Notes: generated by a model from the letters alone, not told the origin. A DNA stretch of 22,252 nucleotides from DASXMX01 sp036794395 (GCA_036794395.1 DAIRGS010000103.1:1-22252), one strand, 5' to 3'. Counted from the stretch's first letter, positions 1-7,350 are shown. Made by a program: numbers and translations.

Positions 1-47
1 CGGGTCAAGCTGAAGTCGGTCTACCCTAAAATCATTGTGTGACAGAG

Positions 48-233
48 CACTAGCCCGGAAAATTCATGATTCACCGCAGAGTCGCGGAGATCGCAGAGAG
101 AATTGCGAGAAAAGCAATGTGTGAGTTGTGCAACGTGCGCCAAAAGCTACTCGACGATTACGCATGTAAGGTGTTGTCACTTCAGAATTCTCTGCGTCCT
201 CCGCGCCTCTGCGGTGAATAACCTGGGCTAGTG
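48..233. repeat. Fold-back intergenic repeat element (CACCGCAGAG family)
   Basis: Two inverted arms, 70-104 and 186-218, match closely when one is reverse-complemented (TTCACCGCAGAG and CTCTGCGGTGAA ends, with GCGGAG in the middle). A shorter outer pair, CACTAGCCC at 48-56 and GGGCTAGTG at 225-233, is perfect. The sequence between the arms (105-185) shows no coding signal. Related arms recur at 7351-7373 and 7863-7893. This explains nearly all of the gene-free first 319 bases; 234-319 shows nothing further except a short palindrome just before the next gene. The function is unknown; it could be a transcript-stabilising or terminating structure, or a non-autonomous mobile repeat. Confidence 0.8.
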
Positions 234-300
234 GCGACTGCTACGTAGTTCTAAAACGGCGACCGTTCCCGGAAATATCTTGCAATCGGACCGGTACCCA

Positions 301-315
301 GCGGTAGACTACCGC
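301..315. promoter_or_regulatory. 15-bp palindrome just upstream of a small gene
   Basis: GCGGTAG-A-CTACCGC is a perfect 7-bp inverted repeat around one central base, ending 4 bases before the ATG at 320. It could be an operator or a small hairpin over the translation start. No Shine-Dalgarno sequence is visible there. Chance cannot be excluded. Confidence 0.3.
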
Positions 316-319
316 CAGC

Positions 320-550
320 ATGAACACCATCGAGCGCATCAAATCCGCGGCGGAGGACGCCCGAAAGCGCGGCGAACATCCCACCAAGGTGTTTCTCACG
401 GTTGACGATGGCCGACACCTTCAGTTCGAGCTGATTTCCGGCAATCCGCGGCTCGGTCATCGCATCGAAAAGGACGGCATTCGCCATGCGGTCCACAAAG
501 TCGAAGGCCTCGAAGTTGTTTGGCGAAGCCCCGAGTTCAAAGTCACCTGA
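320..550 (+). CDS. Small hypothetical protein (76 aa)
   Basis: I do not recognise a family. The product is 76 residues, soluble, with no signal peptide or membrane segment. It opens with a charged helix-like stretch (MNTIERIKSAAEDARKRG), followed by alternating hydrophobic residues (KVFLTVDDG, LQFELISG) suggesting a few beta strands, and ends in GLEVVWRSPEFKVT. No catalytic motif stands out. It starts at the first ATG after a 15-bp palindrome, with no clear ribosome binding site. It points toward the leftward DUF1330 gene and the stops of the two genes are about 28 bases apart. The amphipathic composition looks like a true protein, and the long antisense frame over the same bases has a low-complexity Arg/Ser look typical of a shadow. 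Confidence 0.6.
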   Translation: MNTIERIKSAAEDARKRGEHPTKVFLTVDDGRHLQFELISGNPRLGHRIEKDGIRHAVHKVEGLEVVWRSPEFKVT

Positions 551-578
551 ACTCCACGGTGAGTTTTCACATCTCGGT

Positions 579-878
579 TTAACTTGGCGGAGCATAACCT
601 TCCACCAGGACAAAGCTCGCATTCGCAGCCCCGTCCCGAAAAGACTTGGCGTGCTGATAGTCGGCAGAGTTGTAGAATGCTTGCGCCTGCTCGAAGGTCG
701 GGAATTCCAGAACCACAATCCGCCGGCTCTCAGCAGGGCCTTCCAGCGTGAGCGACTTTCCTCCACGGACGACAAAGCGCCCGCCAAACTTGGCAATCGC
801 CGCAGGCGTCAGGCGCGCGTATTGCGCGTACTGCTCGGGGTCGGTCACCTCGATCATGGCAATGATGTAGCCGGCCAT
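579..878 (-). CDS. DUF1330 domain-containing protein
   Basis: The 99-residue product matches the DUF1330 pattern in length and layout: an N-terminal strand with MAGYIIAMIEVTDPEQYAQY, a central GGRFVVRGG stretch, then RRIVVLEFPTFEQAQAFYNS and a final YQHAKSFRDGAA block. DUF1330 proteins are small dimeric ferredoxin-like alpha/beta-barrel proteins of the Dabb/ABM-like type; their substrate is unknown. It lies 47 bases downstream of the stop of the PpiD/SurA-like gene on the same strand, so it is probably the last gene of the leftward unit that begins at the tRNA gene. No Shine-Dalgarno sequence is visible before the ATG at 878. The family call is firm; the role is not known. Confidence 0.85.
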   Translation of the reverse strand: MAGYIIAMIEVTDPEQYAQYARLTPAAIAKFGGRFVVRGGKSLTLEGPAESRRIVVLEFPTFEQAQAFYNSADYQHAKSFRDGAANASFVLVEGYAPPS

Positions 879-925
879 TTGATTGATCGGGGGCGCCTTT
901 CAAAATCTGGAACGACCCAGATTCC

Positions 926-2905
926 TCAGCTCCCCGCCTTCGCCTCAGGCCGGTAATCCAGCCGGTTGACCACCTTCGCGTACTCAAACCAGTCCGAGGC
1001 GAGTTTCACCATGTTCATCTGCCGCTGCGCGCCGACCACTTCACTCTGCACATACCACTCCGGGAATTCCAACTGAGCTGTGGCCAATTCTGCGACTCCA
1101 ACACGTTGCACGGTCGGAAGCTCGAATAAAGTCGACGGATGCGGATCGGCCTGGGATGACATCTGGAGCAGCTTCCGCGCCGCCTGCCCGAGGTCTTGCT
1201 GCGCCGCGGGGTCTGTCAGTGGATAGCCAGCGATATTTCGTGGACTGCGTGGAGAAATGGGGCCCGTCGCGAGCATGGCAAGGCCCGCGGTCCGCGATGC
1301 CTGAGCCAACCCGTTGGCCTTCGCCGACTCGGCCAGCTTAGTGGCCGCTTGCCTGGCCAGCTCATACGCCTGCGCGATTCGCCAATCCTTGGTCACCTGG
1401 GCCAGTACCGGCGTGATGTCCGTCGGTGCATGTGCGGGCTCCGCGGCCATCAGCCGAAACACATAAAAATTCTGCGATAAATCAGTCAACGGCTGCGAAG
1501 GTTCCCATACTTGTAACGCAACCGCCATCACCATCCCGCGCTGTCCCGTAAAGTGCAGTGCGTAATCTGCAAATGAATCTTGATCGTTCGTTCGCGCATT
1601 GCCAACGCCGGGTAGTGCCCCGAGTTGCTTGGAATCCTGCCAGTCGTTGTACTCATGAATCACAAGCGACACGTGCAACTTCTGCTGAATATCGGTTCGG
1701 ATTTTCTCCAGCTGCGTCAGCTTCATTTCCTCGCTGGCTGGCTGCGATGTCGCGCCGGGCTGCGATGTTGCATCCGGCTGCGTGGTGGCAAACTGAGTCG
1801 TGGCCGGCTGCGTCGCTGAAGGATTCGCCTTGCGAATCTCGATCCAATCCGTTGCAAGCCGGGAAGTCAACTCTTTTTCAATCGCGGCAGTCTGCTTCGC
1901 CACGTCCGTCGCCATCAACTTCTCGACGATTTCCGCTTTCACCTGCTCAAATGGCTTAATCGCCGGTTGAGTCGAAGCCGCTGCCTGAGTCGCCGCTGCA
2001 AGGGCTCCCTGCGTCGTGGCCGGCTGGCTCGCCGGTTCAGTGGCCGCCGGCTCCGTGGCCGGATTGCGGAACTCCTCTGGATGCGCCAGATAATAATCCG
2101 CCGCCTTCACATCCCACTCATGCCGCACTTCCGGCGTGGGCTGTAGCGAAGCTACCACCTCCGCGTGCGGAATCTCCAAATATTGAAGCTTCACGCGCGT
2201 CGGGATCTGATATCCAAATCCCAGCGAATCGTCGCCAATGGAGTCTTGTTGACGCGATGGGGTATTCTTGTATTTTTCGAAATGCGCTTGCAGTTGCTGC
2301 GTGGTCGGGGCCGGCACGCTCTTCTCAAATTCATCCGCCCGGAAATCCACCAGGTTTAGCTTCACCCCCTGGTATTGCTGCGCCGCCTCGCGCTTCCACA
2401 TTGGCTGGCTCACCTTTACCGCCTGGGCGAGTTGCTGGTATTCGCTGACGATCGTCAGAATCCCCTTCATCGCCAGCGTCTCTTGCGTAGACAAAAACTC
2501 CGCCGGCCGATTCAGCTGATTCACCCAGAACGATTTCGCTTCATCCACGTTGACCAGCGCCCCATGCTGCTCGGCGTCCTTCTGAAGCAATACAAACAGC
2601 TCCGGATGCTTTTCGATGTCCTCCACAATCGGGGCCGGCAGCATCAGGGTTGGGAGCGGCAATTCCCGGCCAAATGATTGACGCGTGCTCACCCTCGTCC
2701 GCATCAGGATCTGCCACTGATCCTTCGCCGCGGACATGTCATTTTCATACAGGCTTTCCTTGCCAAAGTGCCCAACCACAATTTGCGCGCGCGGCCCGCG
2801 GCCAGACATGCCGCTGGGGCCAAGCGTCGCAACGAACGCGATCATCAGCAGCACCGCAAAAATCGCCAACAGCTTCTTCTGATACTTCTTTATGAACTTG
2901 TGCAT
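926..2905 (-). CDS. Membrane-anchored PpiD/SurA-like periplasmic protein with T/Q/P-rich inserts
   Basis: The product has 659 residues. A basic N-terminus (MHKFIKKYQKK) is followed by one membrane segment (about 12-29), leaving nearly everything outside. Residues 40-60 (QIVVGHFGKESLYENDMSAA) resemble the start of the SurA/PpiD N-terminal chaperone domain, and 198-215 and 258-282 (PEVRHEWDVKAADYYLAHPEEFR) resemble the linker that leads into the PPIase domain of that family. I cannot see a clear parvulin active-site pattern, so isomerase activity is doubtful and a chaperone or scaffold role is likelier. Two low-complexity inserts (282-317 and 362-391) are made of Thr, Gln, Pro, Ala and Ser. The gene starts 30 bases after the stop of the TPR-like gene, so the two are probably co-transcribed. 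A weak AAGGA lies upstream of the ATG. The family assignment rests on the N-terminal layout only. Confidence 0.65.
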   Translation of the reverse strand: MHKFIKKYQKKLLAIFAVLLMIAFVATLGPSGMSGRGPRAQIVVGHFGKESLYENDMSAAKDQWQILMRTRVSTRQSFGRELPLPTLMLPAPIVEDIEKHPELFVLLQKDAEQHGALVNVDEAKSFWVNQLNRPAEFLSTQETLAMKGILTIVSEYQQLAQAVKVSQPMWKREAAQQYQGVKLNLVDFRADEFEKSVPAPTTQQLQAHFEKYKNTPSRQQDSIGDDSLGFGYQIPTRVKLQYLEIPHAEVVASLQPTPEVRHEWDVKAADYYLAHPEEFRNPATEPAATEPASQPATTQGALAAATQAAASTQPAIKPFEQVKAEIVEKLMATDVAKQTAAIEKELTSRLATDWIEIRKANPSATQPATTQFATTQPDATSQPGATSQPASEEMKLTQLEKIRTDIQQKLHVSLVIHEYNDWQDSKQLGALPGVGNARTNDQDSFADYALHFTGQRGMVMAVALQVWEPSQPLTDLSQNFYVFRLMAAEPAHAPTDITPVLAQVTKDWRIAQAYELARQAATKLAESAKANGLAQASRTAGLAMLATGPISPRSPRNIAGYPLTDPAAQQDLGQAARKLLQMSSQADPHPSTLFELPTVQRVGVAELATAQLEFPEWYVQSEVVGAQRQMNMVKLASDWFEYAKVVNRLDYRPEAKAGS

Positions 2906-2935
2906 GGAGCGATGGTTTCCTTGTTCGCCAGAATC

Positions 2936-4039
2936 TTAACTCTTGGGAGATGCAGCCGCCGCCGCCGATAGACGCGACGCGTTTTCCTTGGCTTTGGTAG
3001 CCATTGCCGTTCCTGCAAACTCCAGTGCAATCTGATCGTAAATCGCAAGCGCTTCTTTCGTGCTCTTCAATTTCTCTTCAATCGCCGCAACCGCAAACAG
3101 CGCATCAGCCACGTGCGGCTTGCCGGGCAATGCATCACCAGCCGCTACAACCCGCATGTAGGCCAACGCCGAATCCTGCAACTTGGGCGTATCACCAGCC
3201 GGCGCCGCCGCGCTGGTTGCCTGGGCCAGGAGAAACAATGCTTCGGCCCGCTGCGCCGGATCGGCAAACACCGCCCCATTCGAATCCAGCACCTGCGACG
3301 CCTTGGCATACTGCCGCTGCGAATACGCCTGCCGGGCCTCGGTTAATCGCGCATCGGCTGCAACCTTCTGGTTGGCCGGATCATTTCCCCCGGTCGTACC
3401 AGCATTGGCCATCTGCCCGACGGCAGCGGTCGCCGATGCCGTATCACCCTTGGCGGTAAAAAGCTCGGCCAGGAAGTTGTTCAGAACCGATTTTTGCTCC
3501 GCTGCCAATTTTCCGTTCGAAAGTGCCTGCTTCAGATCCGCAATGCCCTGATTGATCGCAGTCCCGTTCGCTGGAGTGGCCGGCTTATTCTCCGTTGCCG
3601 CCGCCGGTTTCAGTTGCACCAACTGAATAAACCCTTGAACTGCTACCGGAAAATTGCCCGTTGAGTTTGCCGCCTGTACCAGCCGCACCGCCGATCGTTC
3701 CTTTACCCAATCCTTGGCCGTGGTCTGAAGGGTCTTCTCGTAATTTTCAGCCGCCACGGGAAACTGCTTCCCGCGAAACGCTTCTTCCGCCGCGCTGAAT
3801 GCGGGCTCATCATCCAACCCGATTTGCGGCACCTGTGCCAACGGCTTGCTGATCGGTCTGCCAACGCTGTTGTTGTAGACCAGCGAATCGGTCTGCACCC
3901 CAACGACTTTCACTCCCGTTATCACAATCGGATTCCCCGTCCCCGACTGAATCCAAACCGAATCAGCCCGTAACGCCGCGCAAGGCGTACCCAGCACCAC
4001 CAGCAGTGCCGCCCAACGAGCTAACATTTTAACCGCCAT
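2936..4039 (-). CDS. Exported tetratricopeptide-repeat-like protein
   Basis: The product has 367 residues. An N-terminal signal peptide (MAVKMLARWAALLVVLGTP) probably ends near ALRADS, which puts the protein in the periplasm. After a short beta-rich segment (VWIQSGTGNPIVITGVKV) the rest is helical, with repeats that look like TPRs: an AEEAFRGKQFPVAAENYEKTL block near residue 85, an EARQAYSQRQYAKASQVLD block in the middle, and KEALAIYDQIALEFAG near the C-terminus. Such proteins act as interaction scaffolds. The ATG at 4039 is chosen because GGGA sits 6 bases upstream; a TTG two codons earlier is possible. The gene lies 19 bases after the tRNA-Leu gene and 30 bases before the PpiD/SurA-like gene, so a joint transcript is likely. 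Its partner is unknown. Confidence 0.75.
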   Translation of the reverse strand: MAVKMLARWAALLVVLGTPCAALRADSVWIQSGTGNPIVITGVKVVGVQTDSLVYNNSVGRPISKPLAQVPQIGLDDEPAFSAAEEAFRGKQFPVAAENYEKTLQTTAKDWVKERSAVRLVQAANSTGNFPVAVQGFIQLVQLKPAAATENKPATPANGTAINQGIADLKQALSNGKLAAEQKSVLNNFLAELFTAKGDTASATAAVGQMANAGTTGGNDPANQKVAADARLTEARQAYSQRQYAKASQVLDSNGAVFADPAQRAEALFLLAQATSAAAPAGDTPKLQDSALAYMRVVAAGDALPGKPHVADALFAVAAIEEKLKSTKEALAIYDQIALEFAGTAMATKAKENASRLSAAAAASPKS

Positions 4040-4058
4040 CGTCAATCCCGGCTAAAAA

Positions 4059-4140
4059 TGCAGGAGAGGGGGGTCGAACCCCTACACCTTTCGGTACAGG
4101 ATCCTAAGTCCTGCGCGTCTGCCAATTCCGCCACTCCTGC
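4059..4140 (-). tRNA. tRNA-Leu, anticodon UAG
   Basis: Read on the minus strand, the 82-base sequence folds as a class II tRNA. The acceptor stem is GCAGGAG/CTCCTGC with discriminator A. The D arm is the Leu type (GGCGGAATTGGCAGACGC), the anticodon stem CAGGA/TCCTG holds the loop CTTAGGA with anticodon TAG (reads CUN), and there is a short variable arm (TACCGAAAGGTG). The T arm is TAGGGGTTCGACCCCC. CCA is not encoded. It is followed after 19 bases by the TPR-like gene on the same strand. Confidence 0.97.
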
Positions 4141-4190
4141 GCGTGGCAAATCCATCCTAGTCGAACAACCCCGGAAGGGAAATAACGCAG

Positions 4191-4332
4191 GAAGGCACGG
4201 AGGGACTAAGGCACGCAGGCACGAAGTGCAGACACAATTCAGCTTCAACTCTCACTGTGCAATTGTCGCACTCACGACCTTCCTCCCCGGCCTTCCCTTC
4301 GTGCCTCCGTGCCTACGTGCCTCCGTGCCTTC
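4191..4332. repeat. Fold-back repeat (AGGCACG family)
   Basis: Arm one (4191-4226) and arm two (4297-4332) are each 36 bases, and 32 of 36 positions match after reverse-complementing. Each arm is itself a run of GGCACG-type units spaced about 9 bases apart (GAAGGCACGGAGG, GGCACGAAG). The element lies between the tRNA-Leu gene and rmuC, which are transcribed away from each other. The spacer between the arms (4227-4296) shows nothing recognisable. Confidence 0.8.
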
Positions 4333-4414
4333 TTCCCCCCAATTTGCCCTCCAGACCACCCACCCAGTACATTATTCGTTAGGAATCAGTAAGGACCCGC
4401 GTTGAGGATCAGGG

Positions 4415-5803
4415 ATGGACGAAATGATCGTGGTTGCGGTCGCAAGTCTGATAGCGCTCGGGGTCGGTGCGCTGCTGACTTTTTTTCTATGCGATCGCCG
4501 CGCACAAGCCCGTCGGGTTGAGCTGGAAAAATTCCTGGCGCTGTCCGAGCAGCGGGGAGCTGACGTTGCCGCCCAGTTCGTTCAAGAGCGAGCGGCTACC
4601 GAATCCCTCCGCGTACAAATCTCCACCCTCCAGCGCGATCGATCCGAACTCTCCACAGAGCTACGTGCCGCTCAACAAAACCTCACCGAGCAACGCGATC
4701 TGCTGCGCGATGCCCAGGCAAAACTCCGCGAAGCTTTCGCCAGTGTTTCCGCCGAGGCGCTGGCCAAAAATAACGAAGCGTTTCTCACCCTCGCCCGCGA
4801 GCGCTTCGCGGCTCTCTCGGCCGAAGCCGCCGGCTCGCTGGATCAGCGCAAGGCGCAGATCGAAACACTCCTCGCGCCGATGACGGAGCTGATGACCCAA
4901 TATCAGTCGCGGCTCGCCGATATCGAAAAATCCCGCGTCGAATCCTACAGCATGCTCCGCGAGCAGCTCGGCTCACTCTCCGAAATCCAGCGCACCCTAA
5001 ACACCCAAACCTCGCAACTGGTCAGCGCGCTCCGCCGTCCACAAACCCGCGGGCAATGGGGCGAACTCACGCTTCGCCGGCTCGTCGAACTGGCCGGCAT
5101 GAGCAATCGGTGCGACTTCGTCGAACAGGCAACAGTCGATGGCGAAGATGGCCGCCAGCGCCCCGACATGATCGTCCGCCTGCCCGGCTCCCGCGAGATC
5201 GTCATTGACTGCAAAACCGCCCTAGACGCCTTCCTCGACGCCGCCGCCGCCCCTGACGAAGACACCCGCCGCGTCTGCATGGAACGCCATTGCCGCCAGG
5301 TTCGCGCCCGCGCGCGAGAGCTCTCGGCCAAAAGCTACTGGTCCCAATTCAAACGCGCCCCCGAATACGTCGTCATGTTCCTGCCCGGCGAAGCGTTCCT
5401 CTACGCCGCCGTCGAACTCGACGCCAACCTCATCGAAGAATGCCTCAGAAACAGCGTCATCGTCGCCACACCCACAACCCTCATGGCCCTCCTCAAAGCC
5501 ATCGAGTTCGGCTGGCGACAGGAAGAAGTCAGCCAGAACGCCGAAGAAATCCGCAAGCACGGCAAAGATCTCTACGATCGCATCGTGGTCTTCGCCACTC
5601 ACTTCCAAAAACTCGGCGCGGGGATCGGCGCCGTCGTCGAAACCTACAACACCTCGGTCGCCTCGCTCGAAACCCGCCTGCTGGTCACCGCCCGCAAGAT
5701 CGGGGAACTCGGCGCTCGAAACGACAAGGAAGTCCCCGAACCCCCCGTCGTCGACACACGCCCCCGAGAACTCACCACCGCCCTTGAAGGCGCCGGAGAA
5801 TAA
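4415..5803 (+). CDS. rmuC: DNA recombination protein RmuC
   Basis: The 462-residue product has the RmuC layout. An N-terminal membrane anchor (about 5-25) is followed by a long coiled coil (about 30-195), then the conserved nuclease-like domain (about 205-420). The latter carries RGQWGE (212-217), RPDMIVRLPG (249-258), IDCKTALDAF (264-273) and YVVMFLPGEAFLYAA. RmuC proteins have a predicted restriction-endonuclease-like fold and are linked to limiting recombination at inverted repeats; the biochemical activity is poorly defined. Length is typical. GAGG lies 7 bases before the ATG at 4415. It is followed by the N-containing hairpin repeat and then the SRP RNA gene, so it is probably transcribed alone. 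The presence of many inverted repeats nearby is suggestive but is only context. Confidence 0.93.
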   Translation: MDEMIVVAVASLIALGVGALLTFFLCDRRAQARRVELEKFLALSEQRGADVAAQFVQERAATESLRVQISTLQRDRSELSTELRAAQQNLTEQRDLLRDAQAKLREAFASVSAEALAKNNEAFLTLARERFAALSAEAAGSLDQRKAQIETLLAPMTELMTQYQSRLADIEKSRVESYSMLREQLGSLSEIQRTLNTQTSQLVSALRRPQTRGQWGELTLRRLVELAGMSNRCDFVEQATVDGEDGRQRPDMIVRLPGSREIVIDCKTALDAFLDAAAAPDEDTRRVCMERHCRQVRARARELSAKSYWSQFKRAPEYVVMFLPGEAFLYAAVELDANLIEECLRNSVIVATPTTLMALLKAIEFGWRQEEVSQNAEEIRKHGKDLYDRIVVFATHFQKLGAGIGAVVETYNTSVASLETRLLVTARKIGELGARNDKEVPEPPVVDTRPRELTTALEGAGE

Positions 5804-5830
5804 CCGTAGGGCAATCGCATGTGTCGTCTA

Positions 5831-5906
5831 TGGGAGTGCGAGGCTCCCGCCGAGCGCATTTTTTCATGTCAAATTGGCTCGGCAGGAGCNNNNNNNNNNC
5901 ACTCCC
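5831..5906. repeat. Hairpin repeat (GGGAGTGCGAGGCTCC family), copy 1
   Basis: Arm one (5831-5854) begins GGGAGTGCGAGGCTCC and ends GCCGAGC. Arm two (5876-5906) begins GCTCGGCAGGAGC, is interrupted by ten N, and ends CACTCCC. The loop contains a run of six T. A second copy lies at 21807-21874, where arm one differs by a single base. Both copies lie just downstream of a protein-coding stop codon, which fits a terminator-like role, though this is inference. Confidence 0.85.
5890..5899. other. Assembly gap (10 N) inside a hairpin repeat
   Basis: Ten N sit inside the second arm of the hairpin. Using the first arm as template, the missing bases between GGAGC and CACTCCC should be just CTCG, that is 4 bases. 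The gap length is therefore probably arbitrary, and downstream coordinates may be about 6 too high. Confidence 0.9.
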
Positions 5907-5972
5907 GAAATGAGTCGCGGGGCCAGGACCTGACTGCGCGCTGCGAATAACCATTTCCGCCAAACCCCCCGC

Positions 5973-6000
5973 TGGACAACTGCCATATACTTTGTAGAAC
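5973..6000 (+). promoter_or_regulatory. Possible promoter of the SRP RNA gene
   Basis: TGGACA at 5973-5978 (5 of 6 to TTGACA) lies 16 bases before TAGAAC at 5995-6000. A start near 6007 would fit a transcript that is trimmed to the SRP RNA. An alternative -10, TATACT at 5986-5991, has no matching -35. Visual match only. Confidence 0.3.
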
Positions 6001-6026
6001 ATCCCTCCACTCAATCAAAAGAGTGA

Positions 6027-6155
6027 ACGCCGCGAGAAGCGGCCGGGCCCGATGCAAGGGTCGGCTGTGAACCGGGTCAGGTCCGAAAGGAAGCAGCCCT
6101 AAGCAGTACCGGTTCTGTGCCGTCGTGTGCCCGGTCGCTTCCCGCGGCGTCTTTT
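6027..6155 (+). ncRNA. ffs: Signal recognition particle RNA (small bacterial, 4.5S type)
   Basis: The SRP54-binding apical hairpin is clear at about 6075-6105: GGTCAGGTCC, a GAAA tetraloop (6085-6088), then GGAAGCAGCC. The asymmetric-loop bases (TCAG opposite AGCAG) are conserved. The ends pair as a long stem: ACGCCGCG (6027-6034) with CGCGGCGT (6143-6150), and AAGCGGCCGGGC with GCCCGGTCGCTT. CTTTT follows at 6151-6155, so the terminal stem may double as an intrinsic terminator. At about 124 bases it is the short form without an Alu domain. The RNA works with Ffh and FtsY in co-translational membrane targeting. The exact 5' end is estimated from pairing. Confidence 0.95.
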
Positions 6156-6183
6156 AAACCGCCAATAGTCCCCATTTGAGACG

Positions 6184-6351
6184 GGAGAAGAATTCTTAAC
6201 CACAGATTTGCGCAGATGCTCGCAGATAAGACAAAGACCTGCAGACCTGCATTTCATCTGCGTTCATCTGTGTCCATCTGTGGCAATATCTCTTGCATTG
6301 GCTTTCTCTGTGCCCTCTGTGTTCTCTGTGGCCTCTGTGCTTAATTCGTTG
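6184..6351. repeat. Left copy of a long inverted repeat flanking nadK
   Basis: The segment starts GGAGAAGAATTCTTAACC and continues with CAGAT/CGCAGAT units, then CTCTGTGCC and CTCTGTG units. It matches 7534-7692 in opposite orientation almost base for base over the first 60 bases apart from small indels, including an extra 8-base unit (AGACCTGC, about 6235-6250) in this copy. Similarity drops in the middle and returns at ATCTCTTG onward. The remaining bases up to nadK (6352-6446) show no further element. Confidence 0.85.
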
Positions 6352-6446
6352 TTCTGTTTTTCTTCGTGGTAATCCTGTTTGTCGAGAACCACCTCAGTGT
6401 CTCTCACCCTTCCCTTCCCCCACGCCATCCTTAGAATCACCGGCGC

Positions 6447-7337
6447 ATGAAGCGCGTTCACATCGTCGCCAATATTGGGAAGCCTCGCGTCCGAGACGCA
6501 CTGGAAGCCTGGCGGCCCTGGATTGCCGACCGTGCCATCATCACCGGCGTCGATACCGACGGCGAAGACCTCTCAACCCTCGACGACGACCTGATCCTCG
6601 TCCTTGGCGGCGACGGCACGCTTCTCTCTGTCGCCCGTCGCCTCAAAGGCCGGCAAATACCGGTGATGGGCGTGAATTTCGGCCGGCTCGGGTTTCTCGC
6701 GGGATTCACCCCCGACAATTTTCAAGCGTATTTCGAGCGCTATCTGGCCAATGGTCTTCCAGTCTCCAACCGCCAGATGCTCGAAGCATCCGTCCTGGGC
6801 GCCGATGTTAAATGCTCCTTTGATGATCAGGCCGCCCTGATCGCCAACCGCCGATTCGCCGCTACCGCTCTCAACGATGCCGTCATCACCGCCGGCCCGC
6901 CATTTCGCATGATCGAGCTCACCATGTCCGAAGGCCAGGACGGCGGCGTCAGCTACATGGGCGACGGCCTCATCGTCTCTACCGCCAGCGGCTCAACCGC
7001 CTACAGTGTCTCGGCCGGTGGCCCGATTATGAGCCCCGACATTGCCGCGTTCTGCATTACCCCCATCTGCCCGCACAGCCTCTCATTCCGGCCTGTCGTC
7101 GTCTCATCCGGATCAACCATTCTGATCGTCGCGACCAAAGTCAACGAAGGCACAACGCTCTTCTGCGATGGCCAGGCCAGCACCCGCTTGCTCGCCGGCG
7201 ACCGTGTCGTCCTTCGCCGCAGCACTCATGATGTCCCACTGGTAGAAAATCCCGAATCGCGCGAATGGCGCAGCCTCGCCGAAAAACTCAACTGGGCCGC
7301 CGGGCCGAAGTACAGCGCGCCGGAATCCGGTGCTTAA
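6447..7337 (+). CDS. nadK: NAD kinase
   Basis: The 296-residue product carries the NAD kinase signatures in order: GGDGT (54-58), NFGRLGFLA (77-85), LNDAVI (142-147), and the long glycine/serine block starting GDGLIVSTASGSTAYS (from 172). TPICPHSLSFRPVV near residue 215 belongs to the C-terminal beta domain. The enzyme phosphorylates the 2'-OH of NAD adenosine ribose to make NADP in the cytoplasm. GGDGT binds the phosphate and metal, and the Asn-Asp pair contacts the nicotinamide ribose. Length is usual for bacteria. No strong Shine-Dalgarno sequence precedes the ATG at 6447. The gene is alone between two inverted repeat copies, about 290 bases after the SRP RNA gene. Confidence 0.96.
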   Translation: MKRVHIVANIGKPRVRDALEAWRPWIADRAIITGVDTDGEDLSTLDDDLILVLGGDGTLLSVARRLKGRQIPVMGVNFGRLGFLAGFTPDNFQAYFERYLANGLPVSNRQMLEASVLGADVKCSFDDQAALIANRRFAATALNDAVITAGPPFRMIELTMSEGQDGGVSYMGDGLIVSTASGSTAYSVSAGGPIMSPDIAAFCITPICPHSLSFRPVVVSSGSTILIVATKVNEGTTLFCDGQASTRLLAGDRVVLRRSTHDVPLVENPESREWRSLAEKLNWAAGPKYSAPESGA

Positions 7338-7350
7338 AGTCAATCGAGAT

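Noticed and set aside
251..796. Long antisense frame across the small gene and the DUF1330 gene
   Set aside because: Its residues show no domain, and two better-supported genes in other frames explain the bases.
5290..5787. Arginine-rich frame inside rmuC
   Set aside because: It is a shadow of the high-GC rmuC codons in another frame (runs of RRRR and PP) with no domain character.
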